A stretch of DNA of 64,000 bases. Origin: Pseudomonas sp. Irchel 3H7 (lineage in GTDB: Bacteria > Pseudomonadota > Gammaproteobacteria > Pseudomonadales > Pseudomonadaceae). The stretch spans positions 124,001-188,000 of the forward strand of contig NZ_FYEA01000013.1 of NCBI RefSeq assembly GCF_900187605.1. The letters are read 5' to 3'. A program made the translations under genes and the position numbers. The notes under the pieces are model-generated. The model was given only the letters and a program-made list of their open reading frames with translations, did not search any database and was not told the origin of the DNA. This document shows positions 17,970 to 26,277 of the stretch, one piece after another; position 1 is the stretch's first letter, and each line of letters starts with the position of its first letter.

Positions 17970-18890
17970 TCAATGACAACCGTGTGACTGCCAGACCCGT
18001 TGCGCGCTGTGATGCAGGATGCCGTGGCGACGGGCGAGGGCGTGGCGATCCTTGCTGTAGCCGCCGCCAATCACGCCCATCACCGGAATATCGCGGCCCA
18101 GGCAATGGCGCATCACGCTTTCATCACGGGCGGCGACGCCTGCGTCGGTCAGTTGCAGATAACCGAGGGCATCGTCCTTGTGCACATCGACGCCGGCGTC
18201 GTATAGCACCAGATCCGGTTGATACAGCGGCAGCAAATAGCTGAGCGTGTCATCGACCACCTTCAAATAATCGGCATCGCCCATGCCTTTGGGCAGCGGG
18301 ATGTCCCAGTCACTTTCCGCTTTACGTGCAGGAAAATTCTTCTCGCAGTGCAGGGAAACGGTAATCGCCTCCGGCGTGTCATGCAGGATTCGCGCGGTGC
18401 CATCGCCCTGATGCACATCGCAATCGAAGATCAGCACGCGATTCACGCGACCGCTTTGCAGCAGGTAATGGCTGATGATCGCCAGGTCATTGAAAATGCA
18501 GAAGCCCGCCGGGTAATCGTAATGCGCATGATGGGTGCCGCCGGCCAAGTGGCAGGCGAGGCCATGCTCAAGGGCTTTTTCCGCCGCCAGTATCGAACCG
18601 CCGACGGCCCGCACCGTACGCCGTGCCAACGCTTCGTTCCAAGGCAGGCCGAGGCGCCGCTGGTCTTCGCGGGACAACTCGCCGCTCATGTAGCGTTCGA
18701 TATACGCACGGTCATGGGCGAGGGCGAGGATGTCGTTGGGACAAATCTCCGGGCGCAGCAGGTCGGCATCGCGGGTCAGACCGCAGTCGACCAGGTGATC
18801 GCGCAGCAAACGAAACTTGTCCATCGGGAAGCGGTGATCCGCCGGAAACTCGGGGCTGTAGTCTTCGTGGTAGATCAGCGGCAGTGGCAT
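17970..18890 (-). CDS. Histone deacetylase family protein (acetylpolyamine/acuC-like)
   Basis: 306 residues of the arginase-deacetylase fold. The active-site pair is in GGTHHAHYD, the zinc ligands in FDCDVHQGDGT and in DAGVDVHKDDALG, and the C-terminal G-G-G-Y of VIGGGYSKD carries the catalytic Tyr. Bacterial members remove acetyl groups from small molecules or proteins; the substrate here is unknown. It stands alone, divergent from a GNAT acetyltransferase gene at 18972, an acetylation/deacetylation pairing that may be chance. Confidence 0.88.
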   Translation of the reverse strand: MPLPLIYHEDYSPEFPADHRFPMDKFRLLRDHLVDCGLTRDADLLRPEICPNDILALAHDRAYIERYMSGELSREDQRRLGLPWNEALARRTVRAVGGSILAAEKALEHGLACHLAGGTHHAHYDYPAGFCIFNDLAIISHYLLQSGRVNRVLIFDCDVHQGDGTARILHDTPEAITVSLHCEKNFPARKAESDWDIPLPKGMGDADYLKVVDDTLSYLLPLYQPDLVLYDAGVDVHKDDALGYLQLTDAGVAARDESVMRHCLGRDIPVMGVIGGGYSKDRHALARRHGILHHSAQRVWQSHGCH

Positions 18891-18971
18891 GGCGGTTTCA
18901 TGTAGGAACGTAGGAAAGAGTGAAGGATCCTACCAGCGATGTAGACTTGCGGCATGGAAACGGAGGGCACG

Positions 18972-19541
18972 ATGGAGCCGATACTGGAACTTGAAAGCGC
19001 GCGCTTGCTGATGCGTCAGTGGCAGGACGAGGATTTGCCGGCATTTGCCGCGATGTGCGCCGATCCTCAAGTGATGCGTTATTTTCCGGCCCCGTTGAGC
19101 CGACTGGAAAGCGCTTCAATGATCGGCCGTGTGCGCGGGCATTTTGCCGAGCACGGTTTCGGGTTGTGGGCGCTGGAGCGCAAGGACAGCGGCGAATTCA
19201 TCGGTTTCACCGGACTTGGCGTGGTCGGTTTCGACGCGCCGTTCACCCCAGCAGTGGAAATCGGCTGGCGCCTGGCCAAGGAACATTGGGGCCTGGGTTA
19301 TGCCAGCGAAGCGGCATGGACCGCTCTACGCTGCGGCTTTGATCGCTTGGCCTTGAAAGAAATCGTCTCCTTCACCGCGCAATCCAATCTGCCGTCGGAG
19401 AAAGTCATGCAGGCGATCGGCATGCATCACGCCCCGGACGATGATTTTGATCACCCCAAGCTTGCCGTCGATCATCCGTTGCGCCGGCATGTGCTCTACC
19501 GCATCACCCGCGAACAATGGCTGCAAACCTTGCATGGATAA
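18972..19541 (+). CDS. GNAT family N-acetyltransferase (RimJ/RimL-like)
   Basis: About 189 residues. The opening LELESARLLMRQWQDEDLPA and the acetyl-CoA segment IGWRLAKEHWGLGYASEAAW followed by FTAQSNLPSEKVMQAIGMHH match the RimJ/RimL subgroup (Acetyltransf_3). The second ATG (18972) has GGAGGG 4-10 bases upstream, so I prefer it to 18954. Substrate unknown. The start faces the deacetylase gene across 81 bases. Confidence 0.87.
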   Translation: MEPILELESARLLMRQWQDEDLPAFAAMCADPQVMRYFPAPLSRLESASMIGRVRGHFAEHGFGLWALERKDSGEFIGFTGLGVVGFDAPFTPAVEIGWRLAKEHWGLGYASEAAWTALRCGFDRLALKEIVSFTAQSNLPSEKVMQAIGMHHAPDDDFDHPKLAVDHPLRRHVLYRITREQWLQTLHG

Positions 19542-19650
19542 GCCGACACGGACGTTTACAATGGCCGCCATATCATTGGCCCGCGCCAGAATCTGAATCG
19601 GCCGCCGCAGCCAAGACTGCGCGGCATAGCTTTGTGTGAGGAGAGTCTGA

Positions 19651-20520
19651 ATGAGCCAAGTGTTGGAAGATCTGGTTGACCTGCTGACCCTGGAACCGAT
19701 CGAAGAAAACCTGTTCCGTGGCCGCAGCCAGGATCTGGGTTTCCGTCAGTTGTTCGGTGGCCAGGTGCTCGGCCAGTCGCTGTCGGCGGCCAGTCAGACC
19801 GTTGAAGAGGCGCGCCATGTGCATTCGATGCACGGTTATTTCCTGCGTCCGGGCGATGCCAAGTTGCCGGTGGTCTACTCGGTTGATCGCGTGCGCGATG
19901 GCGGCAGCTTCAGCACTCGTCGGGTCACGGCGATCCAGAAGGGCCATCCGATCTTCACCTGCAGCGCTTCGTTTCAGTATGACGAAGCAGGCTTTGAGCA
20001 CCAGAGCCAGATGCCGGTGGTGGTCGGCCCGGAAAACCTGCCGTCGGAGCTGGAATTGACCCAGCAACGCGCGCACCTGATCCCGGAACACATGCGTGAA
20101 AAACTGCTGTGCCCGAAACCGATCGAAGTGCGCCCGGTCACTGAAAAGGATCCGTACAACCCGCAGCCAGCGGATCCGGTGAAGTACGTGTGGTTCCGTG
20201 CTGACGGTGCGTTGGCCGACATTCCGGCCCTGCACAAATACCTGTTGGCCTACGCCTCGGACTTCGGCTTGCTGACCACGTCGATGCTGCCCCACGGCAA
20301 GTCGGTCTGGCAGAAAGACATGCAGGTCGCCAGCCTCGATCACGCGCTGTGGTTCCACAACGATCTGCGCGCCGATGACTGGTTGCTCTATGCGATGGAC
20401 AGCCCGTGGGCCGGCAATTCCCGTGGTTTCTCCCGTGGCAGCGTGTACAACCGCGCCGGGCAATTGGTGGCTTCGGTGACGCAGGAAGGCTTGATCCGCC
20501 ATCGCAAGGATTGGGCATGA
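19651..20520 (+). CDS. tesB: Acyl-CoA thioesterase II
   Basis: 289 residues, the usual TesB length. Double hot-dog enzyme that hydrolyses medium and long acyl-CoA to free acid and CoA. The conserved opening LTLEPIEENLFRG, FGGQVLGQSLSAA with the catalytic Asp-region partner, MHGYFLRPGD, and the second half with YASDFGLLTTSM and SLDHALWFH are present, ending with SVTQEGLIR. The stop codon overlaps the ATG of the HAD gene (ATGA), so the two are translationally coupled. Confidence 0.93.
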   Translation: MSQVLEDLVDLLTLEPIEENLFRGRSQDLGFRQLFGGQVLGQSLSAASQTVEEARHVHSMHGYFLRPGDAKLPVVYSVDRVRDGGSFSTRRVTAIQKGHPIFTCSASFQYDEAGFEHQSQMPVVVGPENLPSELELTQQRAHLIPEHMREKLLCPKPIEVRPVTEKDPYNPQPADPVKYVWFRADGALADIPALHKYLLAYASDFGLLTTSMLPHGKSVWQKDMQVASLDHALWFHNDLRADDWLLYAMDSPWAGNSRGFSRGSVYNRAGQLVASVTQEGLIRHRKDWA

Positions 20521-21110
20521 GCCTGAAGGATGTGAAGCACTGGGTGTTCGACATGGACGGTACGCTGACCGTCGCCGTGCATGATTTTGCAGCGATTCGC
20601 GTGGCGCTGGCGATTCCGCCGCAGGACGACATCCTCACTCATCTTGCGGCATTGCCGGCGGATGAGGCAGCAGCGAAACATGCCTGGTTGTTGGAGCACG
20701 AGCGCGATCTGGCGCTGGGTTCGACCCCGGCCAACGGGGCGGTAGAGCTGGTGCGTGATCTGCACGCACGCGGTTATCGCCTCGGCATTCTGACCCGCAA
20801 TGCGCGGGAATTGGCACATGTGACGCTGGAAGCCATTGGTTTGGCTGACTGTTTTGCGGTGGACGATGTGTTGGGCCGTGATGAAGCACCGCCGAAGCCG
20901 CATCCGGGTGGTTTGCTGAAACTGGCAGACGCTTGGGACGTGCCGGCGAGTGAGCTGGTGATGGTCGGTGATTACCGCTTTGATCTGGATTGCGGCCGCG
21001 CGGCGGGCGCGCGGACAGTGCTGGTGAATCTGCCGGAAAACCCGTGGCCGGAGCTGACCGATTGGCATGCGAAGGATTGTGTCGAGTTGCGGCGGATGCT
21101 GCTGGCCTGA
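20517..21110 (+). CDS. HAD-superfamily hydrolase (subfamily IA)
   Basis: 197 residues. Motif I is WVFDMDGTLT with the nucleophile Asp, motif II lies in GILTRNARE, and motifs III/IV in PKPHPGGLLKLADAWDVPAS then MVGDYRFDLDCGRAAG. These are the signature of phosphoglycolate-phosphatase-like HAD enzymes that dephosphorylate small metabolites. Substrate unknown. It overlaps tesB by four bases and is the second gene of that operon. Confidence 0.88.
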   Translation: MSLKDVKHWVFDMDGTLTVAVHDFAAIRVALAIPPQDDILTHLAALPADEAAAKHAWLLEHERDLALGSTPANGAVELVRDLHARGYRLGILTRNARELAHVTLEAIGLADCFAVDDVLGRDEAPPKPHPGGLLKLADAWDVPASELVMVGDYRFDLDCGRAAGARTVLVNLPENPWPELTDWHAKDCVELRRMLLA

Positions 21111-21133
21111 AATCTTGGCTGCTTTAGCGGGCC

Positions 21134-21201
21134 TCATCGCGAGCAGGCTCACTCCTACAATTGAATGCGTTCCCCTGTAGGAGTGAGCCTGCTCGCGATG
21201 G
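21134..21201. repeat. REP pair, GGAGTGAGCCTGCTCGC type, reversed order
   Basis: CGCGAGCAGGCTCACTCCTA then, about 18 bases on, TGTAGGAGTGAGCCTGCTCG. Here the reverse copy comes first, the opposite of the usual REPIN order, with a short spacer. It sits between convergent genes. Confidence 0.82.
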
Positions 21202-21224
21202 CGTCAGATCAATCAGCACAAAAC

Positions 21225-22175
21225 TTATTCGAACAACGCCTTCTGCCCCTCCGGCGAGGTCAGCATTCCATCTCCGTTATGCCCAACCCCGGGCACTTCA
21301 ACCAACCGCTGATTCACCCCTTCCGGATGGCGACGCAGCAAATAGCCGAAGTAAAACTTGCCACGCTCCAGGCGATACGCCCCTTGCGCTTCGGCTTCAC
21401 AACGCTTGTCCAACGCCGGATGGTTAGGATCGGTGTCCTGCTGCCCAAGCAGATAAATCACCTCGCGTTTGACGTAACCGCTCTCAAGCTGCAACGGCGT
21501 TTGCCCACCGGCGTACACCGGCATGTCTGACAGACCGTACTTCCAGCGATTGAAACCCGCGCACTTGGCGTGATCGAACGCCACCGGCCGTTGCTCATTG
21601 AAATACGCATAGGACGACGGATTGGCCACCACATAACGCAAGCGAATGCCGTTGGCCTTCAGCGCTGGCTGATCCTTGGCGAGCAGGGCATAACGCTGCA
21701 CCACTTGACCGCCACCGGAATGACCGAAAATCACGATCTGCTTCACGTCCGGAAACTGTTTGCGGTCGCTGATCCGCGCGACGATCTCATCGAGCGCCGC
21801 ATAGGAACTCAACGGATTCGGTCCTGTGGATAACCCGCCGCCCATCCACTCGTTGCCTTGCCAGCGCAGCAGCGTGGTGGGGAGCGAGTACAGCGCGACA
21901 TCGCTTTCATTGAGGAACTGCGGCGCAATCACCAGCGTGTGGGGGCTTTGTCCCGCCAGCTCGGCCGCGCTCTCGGCGCTTTTGCGATAGGTCTCGGCGT
22001 TGCGCAACCGGCCATGAATGACGATCAGCACACGCTCGATCTTCTCCGGCGCAGGACCAATGCCTACCGCCATTTCCCCGGCCTTGAGTTGCAAACGACC
22101 GGGGCTGATCGCATCGACACCTGCGGCGTGCGCGGTGCTGCCAACCATCAGTAACGCTAAAAGCCATTTATGCAT
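21225..22175 (-). CDS. Secreted alpha/beta hydrolase
   Basis: 316 residues. N-terminal signal peptide MHKWLLALLMVGSTAHA. The catalytic region shows VLIVIHGRLRNAETY (oxyanion-hole HG), the nucleophile elbow IFGHSGGGQVV, and a late His in VEVPGVGHNGDGML. Substrate unknown. Its ATG directly follows the TAA of the zinc metallopeptidase gene with no spacer, so the two are cotranscribed and coupled; both products are probably in the cell envelope. Confidence 0.82.
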   Translation of the reverse strand: MHKWLLALLMVGSTAHAAGVDAISPGRLQLKAGEMAVGIGPAPEKIERVLIVIHGRLRNAETYRKSAESAAELAGQSPHTLVIAPQFLNESDVALYSLPTTLLRWQGNEWMGGGLSTGPNPLSSYAALDEIVARISDRKQFPDVKQIVIFGHSGGGQVVQRYALLAKDQPALKANGIRLRYVVANPSSYAYFNEQRPVAFDHAKCAGFNRWKYGLSDMPVYAGGQTPLQLESGYVKREVIYLLGQQDTDPNHPALDKRCEAEAQGAYRLERGKFYFGYLLRRHPEGVNQRLVEVPGVGHNGDGMLTSPEGQKALFE

Positions 22176-23066
22176 TTACAGGTTTTTCGCCGCGAAGGTG
22201 TCGCACTGGCCGACCTGGCCCTGTGCGAATCCGGTTTTGAACCAGCGCACCCTTTGCGCCGACGTACCGTGGGTAAACGAGTCCGGCACCACACGGCCCT
22301 GACCTTGTTGTTGCAAGCGATCATCACCGATGGCGTTGGCCGCATTCAAGGCTTCTTCGATGTCGCCCGGTTCCAGCCAGTTCAAGCGCTTCTGTGCGCT
22401 GTAGGCCCAGACGCCGGCGAGGCAATCGGCCTGCAATTCCTGACGCACCAGCAAACCGCCGTCGCCTTCCATTTGCCGACCTTGCTGGCGGGCTGTCTGA
22501 ATTTTCGCCGAGACACCGAGAAGCGTTTGCACATGGTGTCCGACTTCATGCGCGATGACGTAGGCCTGAGCGAAATCGCCGGCAGCCTTGAAGCGTTGCG
22601 ACATCTCCTGGAAGAACGCCATGTCCAGATAAACCTTCTGGTCCGCCGGGCAATAGAACGGGCCAGTGGCCGAGGTCGCCAGACCGCAGGCGGAATTGAC
22701 CCGGTTGCTGAACAGCACCAGGGTCGGGTCCTTATATTGCCGGCCAGCCTGCTGGAAAACCGCGCCCCAGGTGTCTTCGGTATCGCCGAGGATCGAGCGG
22801 ACGAATTCGGCCTGTTCATCATTGGCCGGCGGCGCCTGACGGGTTTGCGAAGTCGGCGCGGCTTGTTGCCCCGATTGCCCGGCGAGCTGACCGAGGATCT
22901 GCAGCGGATCCTGCCCGGTGATCCAGCCGATGCCGACGATCAGCAGGATCGCACCGAGGCTCAGGCCCTTGCCGCCACCGAAGCGCATGCCACCGCCACC
23001 ACCGCCCATGTCATCGCCACGGGCGTCGACGACGTTGTCACTGCGTCGGCCTTTTTTCCATAACAT
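22176..23066 (-). CDS. YpfJ-type neutral zinc metallopeptidase, membrane protein
   Basis: 296 residues. The start MLWKKGRRSDNVVDARG, a Gly-rich stretch, one transmembrane helix (LSLGAILLIVGIGWITG) and the zinc site HEVGHHVQ with downstream ELQADCLAGVWA match the predicted metallopeptidase family YpfJ. Physiological substrates are not well known. ATG 23066 begins the conserved N-terminus. It is the first gene of a two-gene unit with the hydrolase at 21225 and diverges from the cassette at 23160. Confidence 0.9.
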   Translation of the reverse strand: MLWKKGRRSDNVVDARGDDMGGGGGGMRFGGGKGLSLGAILLIVGIGWITGQDPLQILGQLAGQSGQQAAPTSQTRQAPPANDEQAEFVRSILGDTEDTWGAVFQQAGRQYKDPTLVLFSNRVNSACGLATSATGPFYCPADQKVYLDMAFFQEMSQRFKAAGDFAQAYVIAHEVGHHVQTLLGVSAKIQTARQQGRQMEGDGGLLVRQELQADCLAGVWAYSAQKRLNWLEPGDIEEALNAANAIGDDRLQQQGQGRVVPDSFTHGTSAQRVRWFKTGFAQGQVGQCDTFAAKNL

Positions 23067-23159
23067 GTGGGAATCCTCTGTCTGATCGTGGTGATGAGTG
23101 TTGCTGGTGTGTGATGCTGGCGCCAGTCCGATCGTCCGGCAAGGTTTTGAATTCAGACA

Positions 23160-24005
23160 GTGAGCATACAAGGAATGTCGATAAAAAAAGGGCAAGCAAC
23201 ATCGATAAGAAAGATGGCGCGGACGTTGGGTGACTACTTGAGCCCAAGCATCGGTAATGTGGATGAGTATTATCAGTGGCCGATCAATTGCCAAAAAATT
23301 AGCGACCTTACTCAACAGGACTTTTCGGAGATCGGCAGTGCCTATGAAAAGACCCTGAAAATGAAGGCGTGTTTGCGTCCAATGCTGGCAGATCCGAAGA
23401 GCAAAGAAGGATTGGATGCCGCACGTTTTCTGGTGGGTGAGTGGGGCGGGATTACCCCCAGCGTAAAGCTGTCTGAATGGGTGATTAAAGCCCGCTGTAG
23501 CCTTGATAAGGGGCCGGAGAAGATGGATGACATCTCACTGACCGGTGTGAGCTCATGGTCAAAGGTTGTCTCATGTCTGTATGACTGGGCGCCGATCTAC
23601 GATTCCCGGGTCGCATTCTCCATCAATGCAATCAATTACATGAACGGTGATACCGAGGCGTTTTTTCCAATGCCCGTCGGTCGAGGAGCCCGTTTGTCAC
23701 TGATTAATCTGGAAAGCCTGTTCCTCTTGTCGAACCTGCGCTCTGGGGCGTTGGATTCGAGCATCTTGCTCAGCGCGCATGTGGGTAAGGAAATACGACC
23801 TCAGTTTCACATCCCGGTGAGATCAGCCTATCGAGAGTATGTACGGTTGGTGGCGCAGATCGGCGACTACCTCCAATTGGAAAGGGATCAACACTGTAAA
23901 ATCGAAATGCTGTTATTTGCTTTAGCTCCCCACCAGGTATTCGCCGATCTGGTCAAGCGGCTTCTAATCGAGGGTTTTACGTCCGATGCCATTAAACAGG
24001 GATGA
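23160..24005 (+). CDS. Unrecognised protein, first gene of a two-gene accessory cassette
   Basis: I do not recognise this protein. It has up to 281 residues, no signal peptide and no convincing membrane helix, and looks like a soluble mostly helical protein. Visible stretches include LGDYLSPSIGNVDEYYQWP, SSWSKVVSCLYDWAPIYDSR and VAFSINAINYMNGD. Base composition is clearly more AT-rich than the neighbours (many AAA, AAT, TTG, TCA codons), which suggests transfer. The start is uncertain: GTG 23160, ATG 23175 and ATG 23214 are in frame and none has a good ribosome site. The next gene begins 19 bases after its stop and encodes a ComEC-like metallo-beta-lactamase-fold protein, so the two probably act together. 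Confidence 0.7.
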   Translation: MSIQGMSIKKGQATSIRKMARTLGDYLSPSIGNVDEYYQWPINCQKISDLTQQDFSEIGSAYEKTLKMKACLRPMLADPKSKEGLDAARFLVGEWGGITPSVKLSEWVIKARCSLDKGPEKMDDISLTGVSSWSKVVSCLYDWAPIYDSRVAFSINAINYMNGDTEAFFPMPVGRGARLSLINLESLFLLSNLRSGALDSSILLSAHVGKEIRPQFHIPVRSAYREYVRLVAQIGDYLQLERDQHCKIEMLLFALAPHQVFADLVKRLLIEGFTSDAIKQG

Positions 24006-24024
24006 TCGAAAGGGTATGACACGA

Positions 24025-25425
24025 ATGGATGCGGTTGAAGAAACACTGGTTTTTTATGGCCTGATGAACTTGTCTACCATCGACCCCTTGGGCAATTTCG
24101 AGGGCGGTGAAATTGTTTTTGATGCCTTTCACGAATCGTTCGAGCGAAAAGCAGAGGCGGGTGCGCTTGGGCAAGATAGCCTGAGCGATGACATACGTTA
24201 CCCGGTCGCGTTGTTTGCGATAAACCGAGTCGAGGCTTGGCGAACCTTGCAGGTGACCGTCCAGCAGTTCAACTCTCAGTCCTGGTGGAAAATCATCCTG
24301 CGGGCATCAACCAACGATGGGGTGGCCGTTCGATTTCTTTTGTCTGACGACAATGTGCAGCTGAAAAATGTTTATCGAGTGATCAGCATTACCCCAGCTG
24401 ACCCTCCAGTGAATGAATCGCTTGATGCGTTGACGCAACTTCCGACTGCGCCACTGTTCGAGGGAGTAAACATCGATAAAGCCTTTCGCAATGCCGGTAG
24501 CCAATCCATCCGGGTCAATGTCGTCGATGTCGGGCAAGGAAACTTGAACGCGATTCAGAGTGGGTCTGACACCCATCTATTTTTTGATTTGGGGTGGCCA
24601 ACGACGTTTCAAGATCGAGCTGGCTTGCCTCGGTTCAAGCCGAATTTATCCAGCGGTAGTGAGAGCACAGCACCTGTGGTGCTTTCTCACTGGGATTGGG
24701 ATCACTGGGGCATGGCAATAGACACTGTGATTTTCCATCGTGGTGGAGGTTCGACCATTACCTGGCACATTCCGGCGCTGGATCGGCCGTGGATTGTGCC
24801 GGGTATCGGGTCAGATTGGGGCGGGGTCAAGCTCAGACCGTTGCATTGGCGATTTGTCCGAGAGCTCAATCGACGTGGACAGTTGTATTTGTGGCCCGCG
24901 TCCCATTCCGAAATGGAGTTTGACTACGTGTCGATTTATCGGACTCGCGAGATCAGTAGAGGACGTCGCGCCAATGATCCGAATCAAAATGGACTGGCCA
25001 TGGTGGTGCATGAGAGGCGACCTTCTGATTCAGCGCGATTGAAAGGCATCTTGCTGCCAGGAGACGCTGACTTTATCAATATCCCGATCCTGCACGTAAG
25101 CAGGGTGCCTTATAAGTTCAATGGCCTTGTAGCCACTCATCACGGTGCAGCATTCACATATCAAGGGTGCCCGTCGACTTTTTCGAATTTTGCGCGAGTT
25201 GCTGTATCTGTGGGTTACAAGAACGGATATCGACATCCCAGGAAAATGGCACTGGCCACCTACGTGGCCAGAGGGTGGACCCATCAGGCTCGAACCGACT
25301 ATCGACTCGATATGGAACCCCTTTACGATGAATATCTCGCAAATGTGACGCTGACATTGAACGGCATTGCATCGGGCGCAGCCATATACGCGTTTGCCAG
25401 TTCATCCCTTTACTGGTGGCGATGA
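24025..25425 (+). CDS. Soluble ComEC-like metallo-beta-lactamase-fold protein
   Basis: About 466 residues. Residues 1-160 are an unrecognised N-terminal domain. From about 165 on, the protein follows the beta-lactamase-like domain of ComEC: IRVNVVDVGQGNLNAI, metal motif VVLSHWDWDHWGM (HxDxDH), LLPGDADF, ATHHGA, and AVSVGYKNGYRHP. ComEC's membrane competence domains are absent and there is no signal peptide, so it should be a cytoplasmic metallohydrolase or phosphodiesterase. ATG 24025 lies 10 bases after AAAGGG; ATG 24016 is too close to it. The gene is AT-richer than its surroundings, and its stop lies 18 bases from the convergent aldo/keto reductase gene. Confidence 0.78.
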   Translation: MDAVEETLVFYGLMNLSTIDPLGNFEGGEIVFDAFHESFERKAEAGALGQDSLSDDIRYPVALFAINRVEAWRTLQVTVQQFNSQSWWKIILRASTNDGVAVRFLLSDDNVQLKNVYRVISITPADPPVNESLDALTQLPTAPLFEGVNIDKAFRNAGSQSIRVNVVDVGQGNLNAIQSGSDTHLFFDLGWPTTFQDRAGLPRFKPNLSSGSESTAPVVLSHWDWDHWGMAIDTVIFHRGGGSTITWHIPALDRPWIVPGIGSDWGGVKLRPLHWRFVRELNRRGQLYLWPASHSEMEFDYVSIYRTREISRGRRANDPNQNGLAMVVHERRPSDSARLKGILLPGDADFINIPILHVSRVPYKFNGLVATHHGAAFTYQGCPSTFSNFARVAVSVGYKNGYRHPRKMALATYVARGWTHQARTDYRLDMEPLYDEYLANVTLTLNGIASGAAIYAFASSSLYWWR

Positions 25426-25443
25426 CGCGCCCTGCATTGACGG

Positions 25444-26277
25444 TTAGCGATCAAATGAGTCCCACACTGGCGCGAAGTCCGGGCTGACCTGACGTTCGCG
25501 CTTGGACAGCGCGGCAATCAAAGCACGGTCCTCATCGTCCAGTTCGACCTTCAGTGACGCCAGGTTGGCCAGTTGATTGGTCTGGCTGCTGGCCTTGGGA
25601 ATGGCCGCAACGTTGGGCTGATCGAGCAACCATTTCAGTGCGACCTGCGTCGGCAATACGCCGTGCTTTTTGGCGATCTGTTGAATCTGCGGGATGTCCG
25701 AGACCTTGTTGCGTGCCAGTGGGGTGTAGGCCGTCAGTGCCATGTCGTGTTGACGGGCGTAGTCGAGCAGGGCGTTTTGTCCGAGCAGGACGTGGTACTC
25801 GACCTGAATCGCTGACAGATCAATCCCATATTCCTCGATGACTTTGCGTAGCAGGGGCAGCGGAAAATTCGCCACGCCGATGTTGCGCGCCAGGCCCTGC
25901 TCCTTGAACGATGCCAGCGTCTCGAGGGTACGCGGCAGATCCCAGTCGGTGGCTGGCCAGTGGATCATGAACAGATCGACGTAGTCGCTGCGCAAAGCGC
26001 TAAGGCTGCGGTCCATGGAATGGCGCATCGCGTCGGGTTGCAGCTGATCCCACCAGACCTTGGTGGTGACATGAATCTGTTCGCGCGGTGTCGGCGTATT
26101 CGCCAGTGCTTGTCCGACCGCGTCTTCGTTGTTGTAGGCCGCCGCGGTGTCGATGTGTCGATAACCCAATTCCAGCGCTTGCTCGACGGCGCGGGTGCAT
26201 TCGTCGCCGAGCATCGGCCAGGTGCCGAGACCGAGTTTCGGCATGTTCAAACCTTGGGCGTTAACGATGTGCTGCAT
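25444..26277 (-). CDS. Aldo/keto reductase, DkgB-like
   Basis: 277 residues. NADPH-dependent reductase of carbonyl compounds with the TIM-barrel marks: LGLGTWPM, GYRHIDTAAAYNNEDAVG carrying the catalytic Asp and Tyr, TKVWWDQ with the Lys, MIHWPATDW with the His, and the C-terminal cofactor loop IPKASSQTNQLANL. Overall it is closest to 2,5-diketo-gluconate reductase B (DkgB/YafB). It overlaps the end of the FAD dehydrogenase gene by 17 bases and follows it in the same operon, so it may reduce or recycle a keto product of that enzyme; this is inference. Confidence 0.88.
   Translation of the reverse strand: MQHIVNAQGLNMPKLGLGTWPMLGDECTRAVEQALELGYRHIDTAAAYNNEDAVGQALANTPTPREQIHVTTKVWWDQLQPDAMRHSMDRSLSALRSDYVDLFMIHWPATDWDLPRTLETLASFKEQGLARNIGVANFPLPLLRKVIEEYGIDLSAIQVEYHVLLGQNALLDYARQHDMALTAYTPLARNKVSDIPQIQQIAKKHGVLPTQVALKWLLDQPNVAAIPKASSQTNQLANLASLKVELDDEDRALIAALSKRERQVSPDFAPVWDSFDR

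Noticed and set aside
23067..25443. Integrated mobile element carrying the two-gene cassette
   Set aside because: I looked for direct repeats, att-like sequences, tRNA ends and integrase or transposase genes at the borders and found none; only composition suggests transfer.
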